Assembly (NCBI GenBank): GCA_037157565.1 | Contig: JAZHRO010000013.1 | Location: 34,352,501-34,416,500 of the forward strand | Length of the DNA: 64,000 nucleotides | Direction of reading: 5' to 3' | From: Thalassia testudinum | Lineage: Eukaryota; Streptophyta; Magnoliopsida; Alismatales; Hydrocharitaceae | Shown: positions 21,425 to 32,852 of the stretch, one piece after another | Position numbering within the stretch: the stretch's first letter is position 1 | How the letters are laid out: each line of letters opens with the position of its first letter | Made by a program: the position numbers and the translations under genes | Notes under the pieces: generated by a model | The model's input: the letters and a program-made list of their open reading frames with translations, nothing else | Told to the model about the DNA's origin: nothing | Database searches by the model: none

Positions 21425-23347
21425 AAACTGGCGACCTCCGTCATTCGTATGCTGTGTTTCTTGCTCTTAATGATTAATTTGTTATAGTATATTACAAACA
21501 ACGGTCACTAGTTTATAATTTATTACTCGGAATTAAAACTTTCCCGAGGTCGAACTCAGGGAGCACACGTCATTCTAGAAACATAATTTCACAATTTTGT
21601 TACAAAAAGAATAAAAGAGAGAGAGAGTGAGCAAAAGTTCTCCTTTTGGCTTTTTCTTCTTCTCTCTTCTTCTCTTTCAACCGATTCTCTTCTTCGGTCT
21701 GCCTTCTTCTTTCTTCTTCTTTTTCTTTGCTGCAGCTGCCTCCTCTTTCTTTCTTTCTTCAGCTGCTACGTCCTTCTTCTTCTTCCTCCTCTTCTTCTCT
21801 GATTTTCTTCATTCTCTTTTCTTCCTTGATCCGAACATCTAATTCTTCGCGTCGAACGCCTTAACGGCGTTGTTGCTACAGTGCCCCTGCTGTCTTCTTT
21901 TCTTTTGCAGCTTCTTCTTCTCTTCACTGCGGCCTCTCCTTTACTTTCTTCTTCTACTGCAGGAGCCTCTTTTTCTCTTTCTTTTCTCTTTCCTTCTTCC
22001 TCCTCTTTTCCTTTCTTTTTCTCTGGCCCTTCCTTCTTCCTCAGCTCCTTCCTTCTTCCTTCTTCCTTCTTCTTCTTCCCTGTTGCTGCTTCTTTGCAGC
22101 TAAGTCCTTGCCGCCCTTCTTCTTCTTTCCTACCTGTTCCCTGCACACACACACGAAGCAAAACCTACCCCTACCCTTCCCGCGTGGCTCTCTCTCTCTG
22201 AATCTCTCCTGGGTATGCTCTCCCAGAGCCGGGTTATCGGGTCAGTCGCGCGCCCGAGTCCAGGCGCACCGGAGTGGGTGTGGTGCACGAGGAGTGCACA
22301 GGAGTGAGGGTTAATCAGGTCTGGGGTCAGATCCACGTGGGCAGTGCCGCGGACGAGACCCGGTGGATAGGTGAGGAGGGACCTCACCCCAGAGTTTTGA
22401 GGCGAACAACCTAGAACACTTTTTCAATTTATGTGTGGGCTTGCACCCACACACTTCCGAGGTGGGACTAAAGTCCCACCTGCTACTGTGCGCTCCTACA
22501 GGCAGGAAGCTTCGAGCAATTGGGGCAGTAGCCAAGGCTTGAGACCCCAATTGAAGACCTGGGCACACTCGTGGAAGTCTTCCGCGTCGCCTGGGGCTTG
22601 CGCCTGGAGCTGAAGAGGTTTGGAGCAGCTTGCGAGCTTGCTCCAAGCTTGTCGTTAATGGCGGCGAGGGGGCGCGACCTGAAAACACTAAAACGGCCTC
22701 GCGGCCATGTCAGAAAGCTCAGGGAACTTCGCCAGAGTGCAGCGAAGACAGTGCGGGGGTCGGCGTGGCGTGGGGAGGCCGGAGTGTGCGTGCCTAGGGC
22801 ACATTGTGTGCGTGAGAGTGGGTGTGTTCGGGGGGTGTTCTGGGTGTGTGGAGTGGTGGTGTGAGTGGGGGAAATGCTTGAGTGGAGTGAGGGGAAGCTT
22901 ATGGGCTTGTCGGCAAGGGGTGGGATGGCCTGTGGAAGTAGAGCGACCTCGCTGGAGTTGGTGGCTAGAGGTGGTAGCGGCAGTGGAGGGGTTAAAAGTG
23001 ACAATTTAAGAGGGGAAAATAAAGAGGAGAGTAAGAGGGAGAGTTTGACCTATTTAACTGACGAAGGGGGGGGAGGAGGCGCCCAGCGCATGTCTGCCGA
23101 CGCCGGAGACGAAGGTGCCCAGAGAGGAGTAACAGCGACGAGGAAGAGGTCAGGAAGGCGCTAGCTGGTGCGGCCAAGCGCGGGAAGAGGAGGCGGAGTG
23201 AGCTCTGCTGCAGGTATGGCAGCAGGGCAATGAAAGGAGGAGGGGCCACCGGAGCCTGCGGGCATTTGACCGTGGGAGGAGGAGACAAAGTTTGGGGGGA
23301 ATCCTTGGCCAAATCAGGTTTGCTTGAAACAGCTGCCCCTGCCGCTT

Positions 23348-23355
23348 CTTATAAA
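23348..23355 (-). promoter_or_regulatory. TATA box of Athila 5' LTR
   Basis: TTTATAAG is read on the minus strand, 70 bp downstream of the hairpin at 23425-23460 and identical in place to the copy at 12285-12292. This LTR would drive the element's genomic RNA leftwards. Confidence 0.55.
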
Positions 23356-23424
23356 GGTGCTGGAGAGGAGAGGATGTCGAGGGGGTGACGTGGGGAGCTC
23401 GCCGGAGAATGGCCGGAAATCAGA

Positions 23425-23460
23425 CCCATGCCTTTCGTGCGTTCGCACGAGAGGCATGGG
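23425..23460. promoter_or_regulatory. Hairpin upstream of TATA, Athila 5' LTR
   Basis: CCCATGCCTTTCGTGC pairs with GCACGAGAGGCATGGG around a GTTC centre. Both arms match the 3' LTR hairpin. The only change is in the loop. Confidence 0.7.
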
Positions 23461-24281
23461 CAGCTGCAGGTCAAAGGGGAGGGTCCCTGCAAAAGAGGAT
23501 GACGCCGGGAACCCCCCTTTGGTTCCTGAGAGCGACCCCCATACCCTGCGTGGTGCCATCCTCCGTGCAAGGTCGCCGGAGGTATGGGCACCTGCGTGGG
23601 GTGGCAGAGGGGCCGTTCTGCAAAGAACGAAAGAGAAGATAGTGGGTTAAATGCAAGGGTTCAAAAAGATAAGGGTCAAAAAGTAATTCAAGAGGACCAA
23701 TTTGTAAAGTCGGTCAAAATGGTCTTCTCCTTGGCCCAAAATTTTGTAACAACCTAATTTGGGCCTAAGGAATCTAATGGTGAGGTTTGATTTTAGGTTT
23801 GACCTCATTTGACCAGTAAATTTGCACAAAAACCCAAGTTAGGTCAAAAATTGGCAATGGTTCTCAATGTAGGTCAAGATAAGTCCCAAAGGCCAAATTG
23901 AAGGTTCTAAACCCTAGAGAATATTTTTTTATGAATTTTAGAGGATTTAGTTGATTTTTATCCTACCTAGAAACTCGTGAATTAAAGCGGATTTATTTCA
24001 GGATTACCGAATGTCAGTTAATGCTTAGACGTTGCTATAACCCTTTTCAGATTAGATCATCCCACTTCCTTCCTTATTAAGCTCATTTAACCTGTGTTTA
24101 AACCCTTAGACACCCTGTTTGTGTACTACATTAGTAAAATTACAGTTTTAATCCTTATGACTTGTTTTATTCTTCAATTTAGAATTCTCTGAGTTAATCT
24201 TTATTTAGGTTTTGTAGGAGCTTTTGCACACTTATTTAGATCAAATTGTGCTAATCAGGGTTCATGATGAGGCTCTCATCA

Positions 24282-24948
24282 ACGATATACTCGTTTACTC
24301 GCGAGATCAGGCGCAGCACGGATAGCATCTATAGATGATTCTAGACACTTTGAGGCGGCACAGGCTGTATGCCAAGTACAGCAATTGTGAGTTTTGGTTG
24401 AAGCAGGTGACTTTATTAGACCATGTGATCTCCGGGGATGTTTCGGCTATGGACCCAGCCAAGGTTGAGGCCGTACTTAGGTGGGAGAGGCCATGTACAG
24501 TGACAGAGATACGCAGCTTTTTGGGACTGGCGGGTTACTATCGACGGTTTATCAGAGGATTCTCTCATATTGCACGTCCTATGTCCTAGCGACTCGGAAG
24601 CCATTTGCCTGGACAGATGAGTGTAAAGCATGTTTTCAGGAGTTGAAGGAGAGACTGACTTCAGCTCCTGTGCTTACCATCCCAGACAGCAGTGGCGGTT
24701 TTGTGGTTTACACAGATGCTTCGTTGCAGGGGTTAGGGGGTGTGCTCATGCAGCGAGGTCACGTTGTAGCTTACGCTTCGCGGCAACCGAAGCCCCAAGA
24801 GCATAGCTACCATACCCATGACTTAGAGCTAGCAGCTGTTGTCTTCACGCTGAAGACATGGAGGCACTACCTTTACGGTGAGACTTTTGATATTTTCACG
24901 AATCATAAGAGCCTCAGGTACTTGTTTGACAAGAAGGAGCTCAACATG
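24282..24948 (+). pseudogene. Chromovirus RT 3' part and RNase H (element A)
   Basis: The sequence begins inside the RT catalytic motif: the LTR end is followed by ACGATATACTCGTTTACTC, the DDILVYS codons with the first base lost. Then come [40 protein letters not shown] and [16 protein letters not shown] frameshift near 24590 leads to [40 protein letters not shown] (RNase H, first catalytic Asp) and [13 protein letters not shown]. There the solo LTR at 24949 interrupts it and RNase H resumes at 27631. Stops at 24322-24340 and the frameshift make it inactive. Protease and the first half of RT are missing between this and the gag at 3418. Confidence 0.85.
24944..24948 (+). repeat. Target-site duplication ACATG, left copy
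   Basis: ACATG lies directly before the solo LTR and again at 27626-27630 directly after it, in RNase H codons. Confidence 0.92.
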
Positions 24949-27625
24949 TGTTAAGACCCCAGCATCAAATGTCTTTTAAGACATCTGGGAGTTGGTCCAG
25001 ACGTATGGAAGCCTTCCCAGACGTCTGGAAATTAATTTTTTCGACGTACGGTTTCGCGTCTGCGCGCATGCGCATGTAGACAGAACCGCCGCCCTCTTTT
25101 CTTTTCTCTCTTTCCTCCCCGTCCTGCAGGCGTAGCTTTCTTCCTCTCTCTCTCCCCACGGCGCCTTCAAATACCTCCCCCTCTCCTCTCCCTCACCATC
25201 ACTCCACAGTCTTCTTCTTCTTCCTGTTAGAGTGAGAGTGAGAGGGCGAAGGCAGCAGCTGCAGCTGTTTGTGCGCCGAGAGGAGGAGTTGCAGCGAGAG
25301 GCAGAAGAGTTAAAGCGCGAGAGTGCGAGCTCGCCGAAGCAGCCAGGGCCAGTCGGCAGGCGCGCAGCGAGAGCGTGGCGCTGAGGTGGTGCTGCTGCAG
25401 CTCAGGCAACAGGCGAGCGCAACGCGGCAAGGCCGTGCGCAGCAGGCAGAGGGCGAGGAGGTCCTGATTCTGAGCAAGCGGCTGGCGCCAAAGGGTTCCG
25501 CCTCATTTTCATGTTGAGGTCAATTGCGTACGCATGTAGGCTTTGTTCAGAAAGGCGCAAGGGCATGCCCTCCCACACAGATCGGACGTCTGGGCACAGC
25601 ACCAGACGGCGAAGAGGGTCTCCAGACGTCCGGAGTGGCAGTGGGACATCTGGAACTAAGTCCAGACGGTTCAATGGGATTCTGGACATCTGAAGAACCG
25701 CGCAGAAACAAGGTATGACCTGAACCATCGTTTAAGATGTCTGGAAGATTTTCCAGACGTCTGATTTGGGGCAGACTTGTCATTTTTGACTCGTTTAGGG
25801 TATGTTCGAAGTCCGTTTTCCGCATTTCAAATTTCATTCTTCTCAGAATTTGTTCCTCTACTTGTTTACAGTACTTGTATCCTGTTCTGAGTAGTTCCTT
25901 GTGTTTGATCCTTGTGTTAGGACCCCATTCCGTTGCGGCTCTGGGGGTTGTGGAGGCGTGCAGACCTGCCGATCACGCCCCCAGTACTCCCAGTTTTGCG
26001 AGTAGAGTGGCTCTCTTTAAATGTTTATCAATAATTATGCACTTGTGAGATGATTAATAGATCCTAGGGTATGGCATGAATCCTAGGACTAGAAAACTAG
26101 ATTGAATGATAGATCCTAGGGTATGGCATGAATCCTAGGACTGGAAAACTAGATTGAATGATAGATCCTAGGATGTGGCATGAATCCTAGGACTAGAAAA
26201 CTAGATTGAATGATAGATCCTAGGATGTGGCATGAATCCTAGGAATAGAAACACCAAAACGAATGTCATGAATATATAAATTGCAGTCTTGGAAAAGTAG
26301 AAAGAAAAATGAAAATTACTTGTAATTGGATAACAGTTGCTTGTTTATGAATGAATATTACCTGTTGAGAACATGGGCTATATGAAAATAAAGCTGAAAT
26401 GATGAAACCTAAATTGGCTTAGTTAAAGAAATATGAGCATGAACCCTACGGGGAATTAGAAGTAGAGCTCCTGAGAAGTGAATGAAATAGAATTGGGGAA
26501 GTGAGCTGGCCCTTGAGTACAGAGTACCAAGGAGAGCGACTGTTCCCCCCTATTTATTACAAAGCGAAGCTAGCCGCCCCAGGGACCCGGGGTTAGGCCT
26601 AGACACTTTGTACCGAATTTTGGCCCTTGCGTACACAGTACTAGGGAGAGCTACTAGTGTAGGGAGAGCACTAGCCACCCCACAGGCCCCAGGGTTCTGC
26701 TAGCCTTCCTACACCAACTTATTAGGCCCACTGGGCAAACCAGGGTAGTCAGGTGAGGGTGTGCGGACTGTAAAGGGGCAAGACCCCAGTTTGGTTATTG
26801 TGGAGGGGCTGGACCCCTGTTACTGAGAGGGCTCTGCCCTATATTGGTTCCGTGCTGTGCTTTGGGGCGCACCCGTTAACAGAAACGATTGACCGCGTGC
26901 CAATGCGGGGTAGCTACCTGTTTGTTTATCGCTCATGCCATAGTCACCATTACGTCTGTCAGTGACCTTGGGGTGGTTGACCGAGGGTAGGACCACCACG
27001 GGGGACTCTCCCGGCCAGGAGAGCACCACGTGCTACTTCTACTTTTCGGAAAAGATTGCAATCAAGATCGTTCCCACGAGGAACATTCGAGATCAAGAGA
27101 AAGATCTAAGGAATAATTCAAGAATAAGTAAATGGAAAAATAAAGAAAGAGATTAAAGATAACTGCTGCTTGTCCACCTTACTGTTTTCTTAGCTTTTGG
27201 TTGCTACTCTACTCATCGTTTCTCTGACGTGTCACCTTTGTCACCTTTTCAGGACCAGGTGTTGAGCAGCCAGAGCCTGCAGCTGCAGAGGGTGTTGGGT
27301 CTAGTAGAGCCCAGTAGTTTTACTTGTGTTGTACCTACCGTACCATTTCTTCTGTTGTAGTGAGTATTTTCTGTTACCACTGTACTCCTTTATTGTAAGC
27401 ATCATGTTTATGTACCTGTTTAATTCTCTAGTGTTGTGGTGGTGTATACTGTAGTAGTTCTTTTCTTTACTGCTGTACTTTTGTTATTACTAGTTATATA
27501 TATAGTGAATGTGGTTTATTTTACTACTCTTTTGGTAACTTTCTCGTTGGACGATTGGGTCTTGGGATCAGTCGATTCGGTCCGATTCCCGTGTCTCGTA
27601 GGGATTCGGGAATCGGGTCGTAACA
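24949..27625 (+). mobile_element. Chromovirus solo LTR (2677 bp), duplication ACATG
   Basis: It starts TGTTAAGACCCC and ends GGGTCGTAACA, and is flanked by ACATG at 24944-24948 and 27626-27630. Removing it with one ACATG rejoins RNase H in frame: ...KKELNM then [19 protein letters not shown]. Its U3 has AGACGTCTGG-type motifs (such as 25019, 25577 and 25755). It carries a 52-bp tandem array at 26051-26250 and the two-module GGTACC/GTAC region near 26500-26740. It belongs to the same LTR family as 29399-32002 and 42460-45046. Confidence 0.92.
26051..26250. repeat. 52-bp tandem repeat, about 3.8 copies
   Basis: The unit contains AGATCCTAGG, GGCATGAATCCTAGGA and AAACTAGATTGAATGAT. Neighbouring copies differ at one to three positions. 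Other LTRs of the family have about one copy of CCTAGGATGTGNNATGAACC here, so the array expanded in this LTR. Confidence 0.9.
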
Positions 27626-27630
27626 ACATG

Positions 27631-29315
27631 AGACAAAGACGTTGGTTAGAGCTCCTGAAGGACTACGACTGCAGCATCTCGTACCATCCAGGGAAGGCCA
27701 ATGTGGTGGCTGACGCCTTGAGTCGGAAGGCGCCTGCCCACTTGGCCAGTCTACAGGCATAGAGTTGGAGACTTATGAAGGAGTTGAGCAGTTAGCAACC
27801 CCAGGAGACACAAGGGTATTGTGGGACAGTGATAGCGACGCGGCAGACGCGACCAGAGTTGATAAATCGCATCATCGCTGGACAAATGATAGATCCATAC
27901 TTACAAACATTGCGGGACAGGGTGTTGACAGGAGACCCAGGAGACTTTTCCTTTGCAGACGAGATACTGCGCATGATGGTACGCTTATGCATTCCTAGAG
28001 ACGATGCGTTATTGAGAGAGCTCCTGGCTGAGCCGCACAGGTCCAGGTTCACCATACATCCCGAGAATACAAAGATGTATCATGATCTGAGACGTGACTT
28101 TCGGTGGAGAGGGATGAAGCGGGATGTTGGTGAATTTGTGCAGCAGTGTTTGGTGTGCCAGCAGGTGAAGGCCGAGCACCAGAGGCCTGCAGGGCTGTTG
28201 TGGCCACTTCCTGTGCCAGAGTGGAAGTGGGAGAGCATCACCATGGATTTGGTGGTAGGTCTACCAGTTACCCAGTGAGGACACGACGCAGTCTGGGTGA
28301 TAATAGATAGGTTGACGAAGACGGCACATTTCCTGCCGATCCGAGTCACCTTGGGACCAACATAATTGGCAGAGAGGTACATTCGAGATGTGGTACGCCT
28401 GCACGGAGTTCTGCGTGAGATTGTATCCAACAGGGATACCCATTTTACTTCCCAGTTCTGGGCTGAATTTCAGCAGGCTTTAGGGACACGTTTGAGGTTC
28501 AGTACCGCATACCACCCCTAGACGGACGAACAATCGGAGTGCACCATACAGACACTTGAGGACCTTTTACGCGCCTGTGTACTAGATTGGAGAGGCTCCT
28601 GGGAAGAGCATTTACCCTTGGTAGAGTTTGCAAAGAATAACAGTTACCACTCGAGCATCGGCATGACACCTTACGAGGCTCTGAACGGACGGAGGTGTAT
28701 TGCACCTTGAGTTGGGTCGAGGTGGGGACCAAGTGGGAGGTTGGCCCCAGGTTGATCCAACAAAGTCAGGAGGTGATAGAGCAGATTCACAGATGACTCT
28801 GCACTGTCAGGAGTAGGCAGAAGAGTTACGCTGACCGGAAACACAAAGAGGTGCAATTCGAGGTTGGGGATCACGTCTTTCTCCGCGTTTCACCCATGAA
28901 GGGGTTGCAGTCTTTTGGGGTGAAAGGGAAACTTGTGCCGAGGTTTGTGGGGCCCTTTGAGGTCCTAGAGCGGGTAGGATCCGTTGCTTACCTACTTGCC
29001 CTTCCTCCTCAGCTATCTGGAGTGCACGACGTGTTCCACGTGTCCAATTCCAGGAAGTACGTCGCTGATCCAAGTCACATTCTGAGCCACGAGAGCGTTG
29101 AGGTGGGTGACGACCTGACCTACCCTGAGAGACCAGTGCAGATACTAGATAGAGCCGTCCAGAGTCTGAGACAGAAGCAAGTACCACTGGTGAAGGTCCT
29201 ACGGAGAAGCCAGCGATACGAGGAGGTGACCTGGGAGCCTAAGGTGGCAATGCAAGAGCAGTACCCGGAGCTTTTTGCGGGTATGTCTTTTTGGACCTAC
29301 TTCGATCCTCTTTAA
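27631..29315 (+). pseudogene. RNase H end and integrase of element A, broken
   Basis: Continues from the solo [21 protein letters not shown] (RNase H end), then the integrase zinc region (HPENTKMYHDLRRDFRWRGM, FVQQCLVCQQVKAEHQRPAG), the core (KWESITMDLVVGLP, IDRLTKTAHFLPI), the GPY/F-type region (RFVGPFEVLERVG, SGVHDVFHVSN) and a chromodomain-like tail (PLVKVLRRSQRYEEVTWEP), ending at the TAA of 29313-29315. Defects: frameshift near 27765-27825; stops TGA 28276 (CGA expected), TAA in GPTQLAE, TAG in YHPQTD, TGA near 28794; one-base frameshift near 28705; catalytic SDRD changed to SNRD (AAC at 28429-28431). The tail and initiator-Met primer site suggest the Tekay/Del clade. Confidence 0.87.
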
Positions 29316-29398
29316 GTTTGTTATGCGTTTTATGTTTCTTTTCCGCACTCTAGCTAGCTCAAGTTTCGGGGATGAAATTTCCTTTAAGTTTGTTATGA

Positions 29399-32002
29399 TG
29401 TGAAGACACATCACACATTTAGCCTTTTAAGATGTCTGAACCCTTTCTCGGACGTCTGAAAATGAAATTTTTGTACGCACACTGTGCCCTGCGCGCAGGC
29501 GCCGAGCATGACCCTCTTCTTCTCTCTCCCTTCCGTTCCTTCCCCGAACCCTAAACCCTCCACACCGTTTATATAAGCCACCCTCCCCTCTCCTCTCCAC
29601 TCCACACACCACCACCACCTTCAGAGCTGTGCGGGAGTGGTGAGAGGAGGCGAGCGAGAGAGATCTAGAGGGAGAAGGAGGAGAGCACGGGAGGAGGAGG
29701 CCGAGGTCAAGGAGCTTCGGTGGAAGCTCGGCAGAGCGCACACGGACACCACAGGCGTGTGCGGGAGGAGGAGAGAGCTTGAGAGACGGCCCCCCAACCC
29801 TCTGCAGCGGCTAGAGCTGCGGCGATGCGAGCTGGAAGGAGTTCCTGATACTGGAAGTCTTCCAATATCAGACGTCTGGAGTGGAGTCCAGACGGCTGAC
29901 GGGGCACCTAGACGATTGAAGCTATGGCCAGACGTCTGAAAGATCATTTATCGCGAAGGTATGTTCTTTTTCGCTGTTATGGCCATGCAGTCCTCACCGC
30001 AGATGCATGGTTTGGCCTGATTTGGGGGCCTATGGTTGTTGTACACAGGAGAAACCTTGGGAAGGAGTGCGGAACGCTTTCCCACATGCTTTTGGATGTC
30101 TGATCAGATCACCAGACGTCCAGAGGTGCATCCAGACGATCAGAGGCATTGTCCGACGACTAGAACTGCCTTCAGACAATCCCAGAGAAAACCTGGACAT
30201 CTGAGGACACCGCAAGGGCTTAAGGTAAGGATCTAGCACCTTTAAAGACGTCTGGGAGTATCCCCAGATGTCTGATTTTGAACAGTGGGCACGTTTTTGA
30301 CCCGTTTAGGGTTCGATCGGGGTTCGTTTTACGCAAACAAAATACTCATATTTTCCTTGCGAGTTTCTCTACGTACTAGAGTCCTTTGTACACTATTCTA
30401 AACCCTTCTTTTGTGATGTATTCTTTGGTATAGGGTTTCATCCTGCTGCGTGTTTGGGGCTCGCAGAGAAACCTGGGTCTGCGGTTCAAGCCCCCATTAC
30501 TCCCGTATTGCCTAGTAGAGTGGTTAATTTTATTAATAATATTTAAATAAGAATGTGCTTGTGGAAATAGCCAAATGGAACCCTAGGATGTGGCATAAAT
30601 CCTAGGATAGAGAAATGAATGAATCGTTTGTGTTGTATAATGTACTTGCATGCATGATTGAGACAAACTGTTAGCAATTGCCTGTATTATAATGAGTTGC
30701 CTATAATTTATAAACAACTACCTGTGAAATCATTAGTTGCATGTATCGAATTATGGAAAACACGAGCTGCCTGTATATGCATGAGAGATGAATTGTGAGT
30801 GGTGAAATCTGGATCGGAATAAATGAGGTGAACATGAGCATGAGCCCTACAGGGAATTAGGAGTAGAACACCTGTGGATAGATGGAAACTTGGAAAGTAG
30901 ATGAGAAGTGTGCTGGCCCTTGAGTACAGGGTACAAAAGAGAGTAACTATCCCCTTTTCATGCAGAGCGGAGCTAGCCTCCCTTGGGTTGAGACCCAGGG
31001 TTAGGATTGGCCACTCTACGCCAACTCCAATTGGCCCTCGTGTATGCAGTACCGAGGCAAGCTACTAGTGTAGGGAGAGAACTAGCCACCCCACGAGGCC
31101 CGGGGTTCAGCTGGCCATCCTACACCGACTTGTTAGGCCCTCTGGGCAAACCGGGGTAGTCAGACGAGGGTGCGCGGACAATGGAGGGGTGAGACCCCTA
31201 TTCTGAGAGGGAAAGGCCCTATACTATTCCGTGCTGTACATTGGGCATACCCACTAGCGGAAACGACTGACCACGTGTCAGTGCGGGGTAGCTACCTATG
31301 CGCTTATCACCCGTGCCATAGTCACCGCTACGTCTTGACAGTGACCTTGGGGTGGTTGACTGGGTGTAGGACTACCACGTGGGACTCTCCTGGCCAGGAG
31401 AGCACCACGTGTACCTTCTACTCTACGGAAAAGACTGCAATCAAGATCGTTCTCACGAGGAACATGCAAGATCAAGAATATCTGGATGTTTGAGAAAAAT
31501 GGGTGAAAAGGAAATACACATAAAACAAATAAATAGAAAAGAGAATTAAACCTGTTGCTTTTAATGTTTTAGATAGTATAGATACCACTCTACTCAGCGT
31601 TTGCTAACTCTGTCTTTTCATAATACTGTTCAGGACCAGGAGTTGAGCAGCTCGAGCTTCCGGCTGCGGAGGGTGCTGGACCCAGTCGAGTACAGCCGTA
31701 GTTTCAGCACTTCCTTTTCGTTCCTTTACTATTGTAGTAAGTATTGGACTATTAGTTACTGTTTGACTCTACTGTTTACTTCCGCTTTTCGTTGTTTTTG
31801 TTGTTGTGGTGCCATGTAATGAAACAGTAGATTTACTTTCCTTTACTGCTTTGTACTTTTCTTCTGCTTAGTTATAATGCATATGTGAAAGTGGTTTACT
31901 TTCCAACTATTTGGTTATTTCTTGTTGGACAATTGGGTCTTGGGATTAATCGAGGTAAGCCAGTCTCGGGTCCTGTAGGGATCCAGGAATCGGGTCGTAA
32001 CA
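29399..32002 (+). mobile_element. Chromovirus element A, 3' LTR (2604 bp)
   Basis: It follows the integrase stop by 83 bp of tail containing AAGTTTGTTA. It starts TGTGAAGACACATCAC, alignable to the solo LTR start, and ends GGGTCGTAACA. The part from about 30425 matches the 5' LTR at 661-2109. U3 (29430-30270) has many AGACGTCT variants (such as 29868, 29930 and 30245). The TATA box lies at 29570-29576. A 107-codon frame at 31170-31493 is the same non-coding stretch as in the 5' LTR. The right flank starts GTGTA. The left partner duplication is outside the window. Confidence 0.88.
29570..29576 (+). promoter_or_regulatory. TATA box of chromovirus LTR
   Basis: TATATAA in CCGTTTATATAAGCCACC is followed by a C/T-rich stretch. 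The equivalent box in the LTR of element C is TATAAA at 42833-42838. Confidence 0.6.
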
Positions 32003-32852
32003 GTGTATGGCCTGCATGATGGTATGGATCTGTTGTTGCTGAAATTAATGGTTGGCTATAATTTAGGCTTGAATCATGGCCATGGCATCGGGTTGAGGTT
32101 GCTCCTCAACTTCCTCAATTCTTGGGTCGACCATTTCCTCAGTCCTTCCCCTTGAAAAATCAAATCTCCTCCTAATCTCTCTATCTAAAGCAACCAATTT
32201 AGGATGAAGTGATCATCTTCTGTCCATACACTAGAGAAGAATAGGGAGGGATGTGAGGGGAAACAGATACAAGAATAGTGTGTGCATAACTAAGCAAACA
32301 AATCTAGGCCCTATAGTGCCCTATGCTTCAGAAATAAATTCCGACCACACGATGAATTCGGTGTTGTCCTTACTCTCGAAAGTTTAAAGTTAGGAAAGCG
32401 AAGCAAGCTGAGCATGTCCCAAGAGCTGCTAATTATGCCAAACCCCTGCTTACTTAAGTCGTTTGACAATCAGGCCTCCCAACTTAGCATATTTTGGAGT
32501 AAGTAGACGTCACTAATTCGCAATGTGTTCAGGAAAATACACTGAAACGGACTCAATGAATCTTACGACCAACGTCTACTTAATTTTAATTTTAAGGTTA
32601 GGTTAGTGCTTGTGCTCAGGGATTAAATAAAGGGCATTAGGGGGGTTGATTCCTTTAAAAAATCCAGTTAAGCTGTGTGCATAATCGGGTGCAAGGATCC
32701 AATGTCAAAAACAAGCATTTTTTTATCAAACAAGATTGTGATGAACGACTTTTAGAATTTGAACCTTACTTTATTGGATTTTAGGATTCCACTTGTTTAC
32801 AGATTCAATCAAGGCAAAAGATGCCATCATATGGTTGGTGAAGATTGATTTG
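32003..32852. other. Unclassified 850 bp, possible gag leader
   Basis: It holds no frame over about 60 codons. On the minus strand about 32085-32195 reads HPKLVALDREIRRRFDFSRG, RTEEMVDPRIEEVEEQPQPD, recalling the start of Tat/Athila gag proteins, without a clean start. The rest (32200-32850) is mixed sequence like a retrotransposon leader. At its right end it abuts the truncated copia gag. Identification is weak. Confidence 0.3.

Larger units (their letters stand above)
3419..24281 (-). mobile_element. Athila/Tat-like Ty3/gypsy element with both LTRs
   Basis: The whole minus-strand element comprises a 5' LTR at 21429-24281, tRNA-Asp primer site, gag-protease-RT-RNase H-integrase, a non-coding tail, and a 3' LTR at 3419-13217 split by an insertion. 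The LTRs are close: over 120 bp beginning at 3482 and at the matching part of the other copy I count 3 differences, all C/T. RT and RNase H sequence and the tRNA-Asp primer place it in the Athila/Tat branch. No env-like frame lies between integrase and the 3' LTR. Flanks do not match as a 5-bp duplication (GCCCA left, ACGAT right). They also come from distant parts of a chromovirus, gag zinc knuckle versus the RT catalytic motif. Confidence 0.85.
21429..24281 (-). mobile_element. Athila 5' LTR, uninterrupted (2853 bp)
   Basis: This is the intact copy of the split LTR at 3419-13217. Plus-strand ends are TGGCGACC and CTCTCATCA, giving TG...CA on the minus strand. From its minus-strand start: terminal palindrome (24281-24265), AT-rich U3, hairpin (23460-23425), TATA (23355-23348), G-rich leader, perfect hairpin (22481-22460, arms AGGTGGGACT), GC-rich block (22390-22255), purine tract (22130-21630), conserved CCGAGGTCGAACTCAGGG block with AATAAA nearby (about 21525-21570), end. 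Lysine/glutamate-rich frames in the purine tract and the 173-codon frame at 22483-23004 are LTR translations, not genes. Confidence 0.9.

Noticed and set aside
22483..23004. 173-codon minus-strand frame in the Athila LTR
   Set aside because: Proline/serine-rich low complexity in the LTR leader. The matching frame in the other LTR is shorter and starts elsewhere.
27436..27762. Single 108-codon protein
   Set aside because: Its start lies in the solo LTR. Only the part after 27631 is RNase H.
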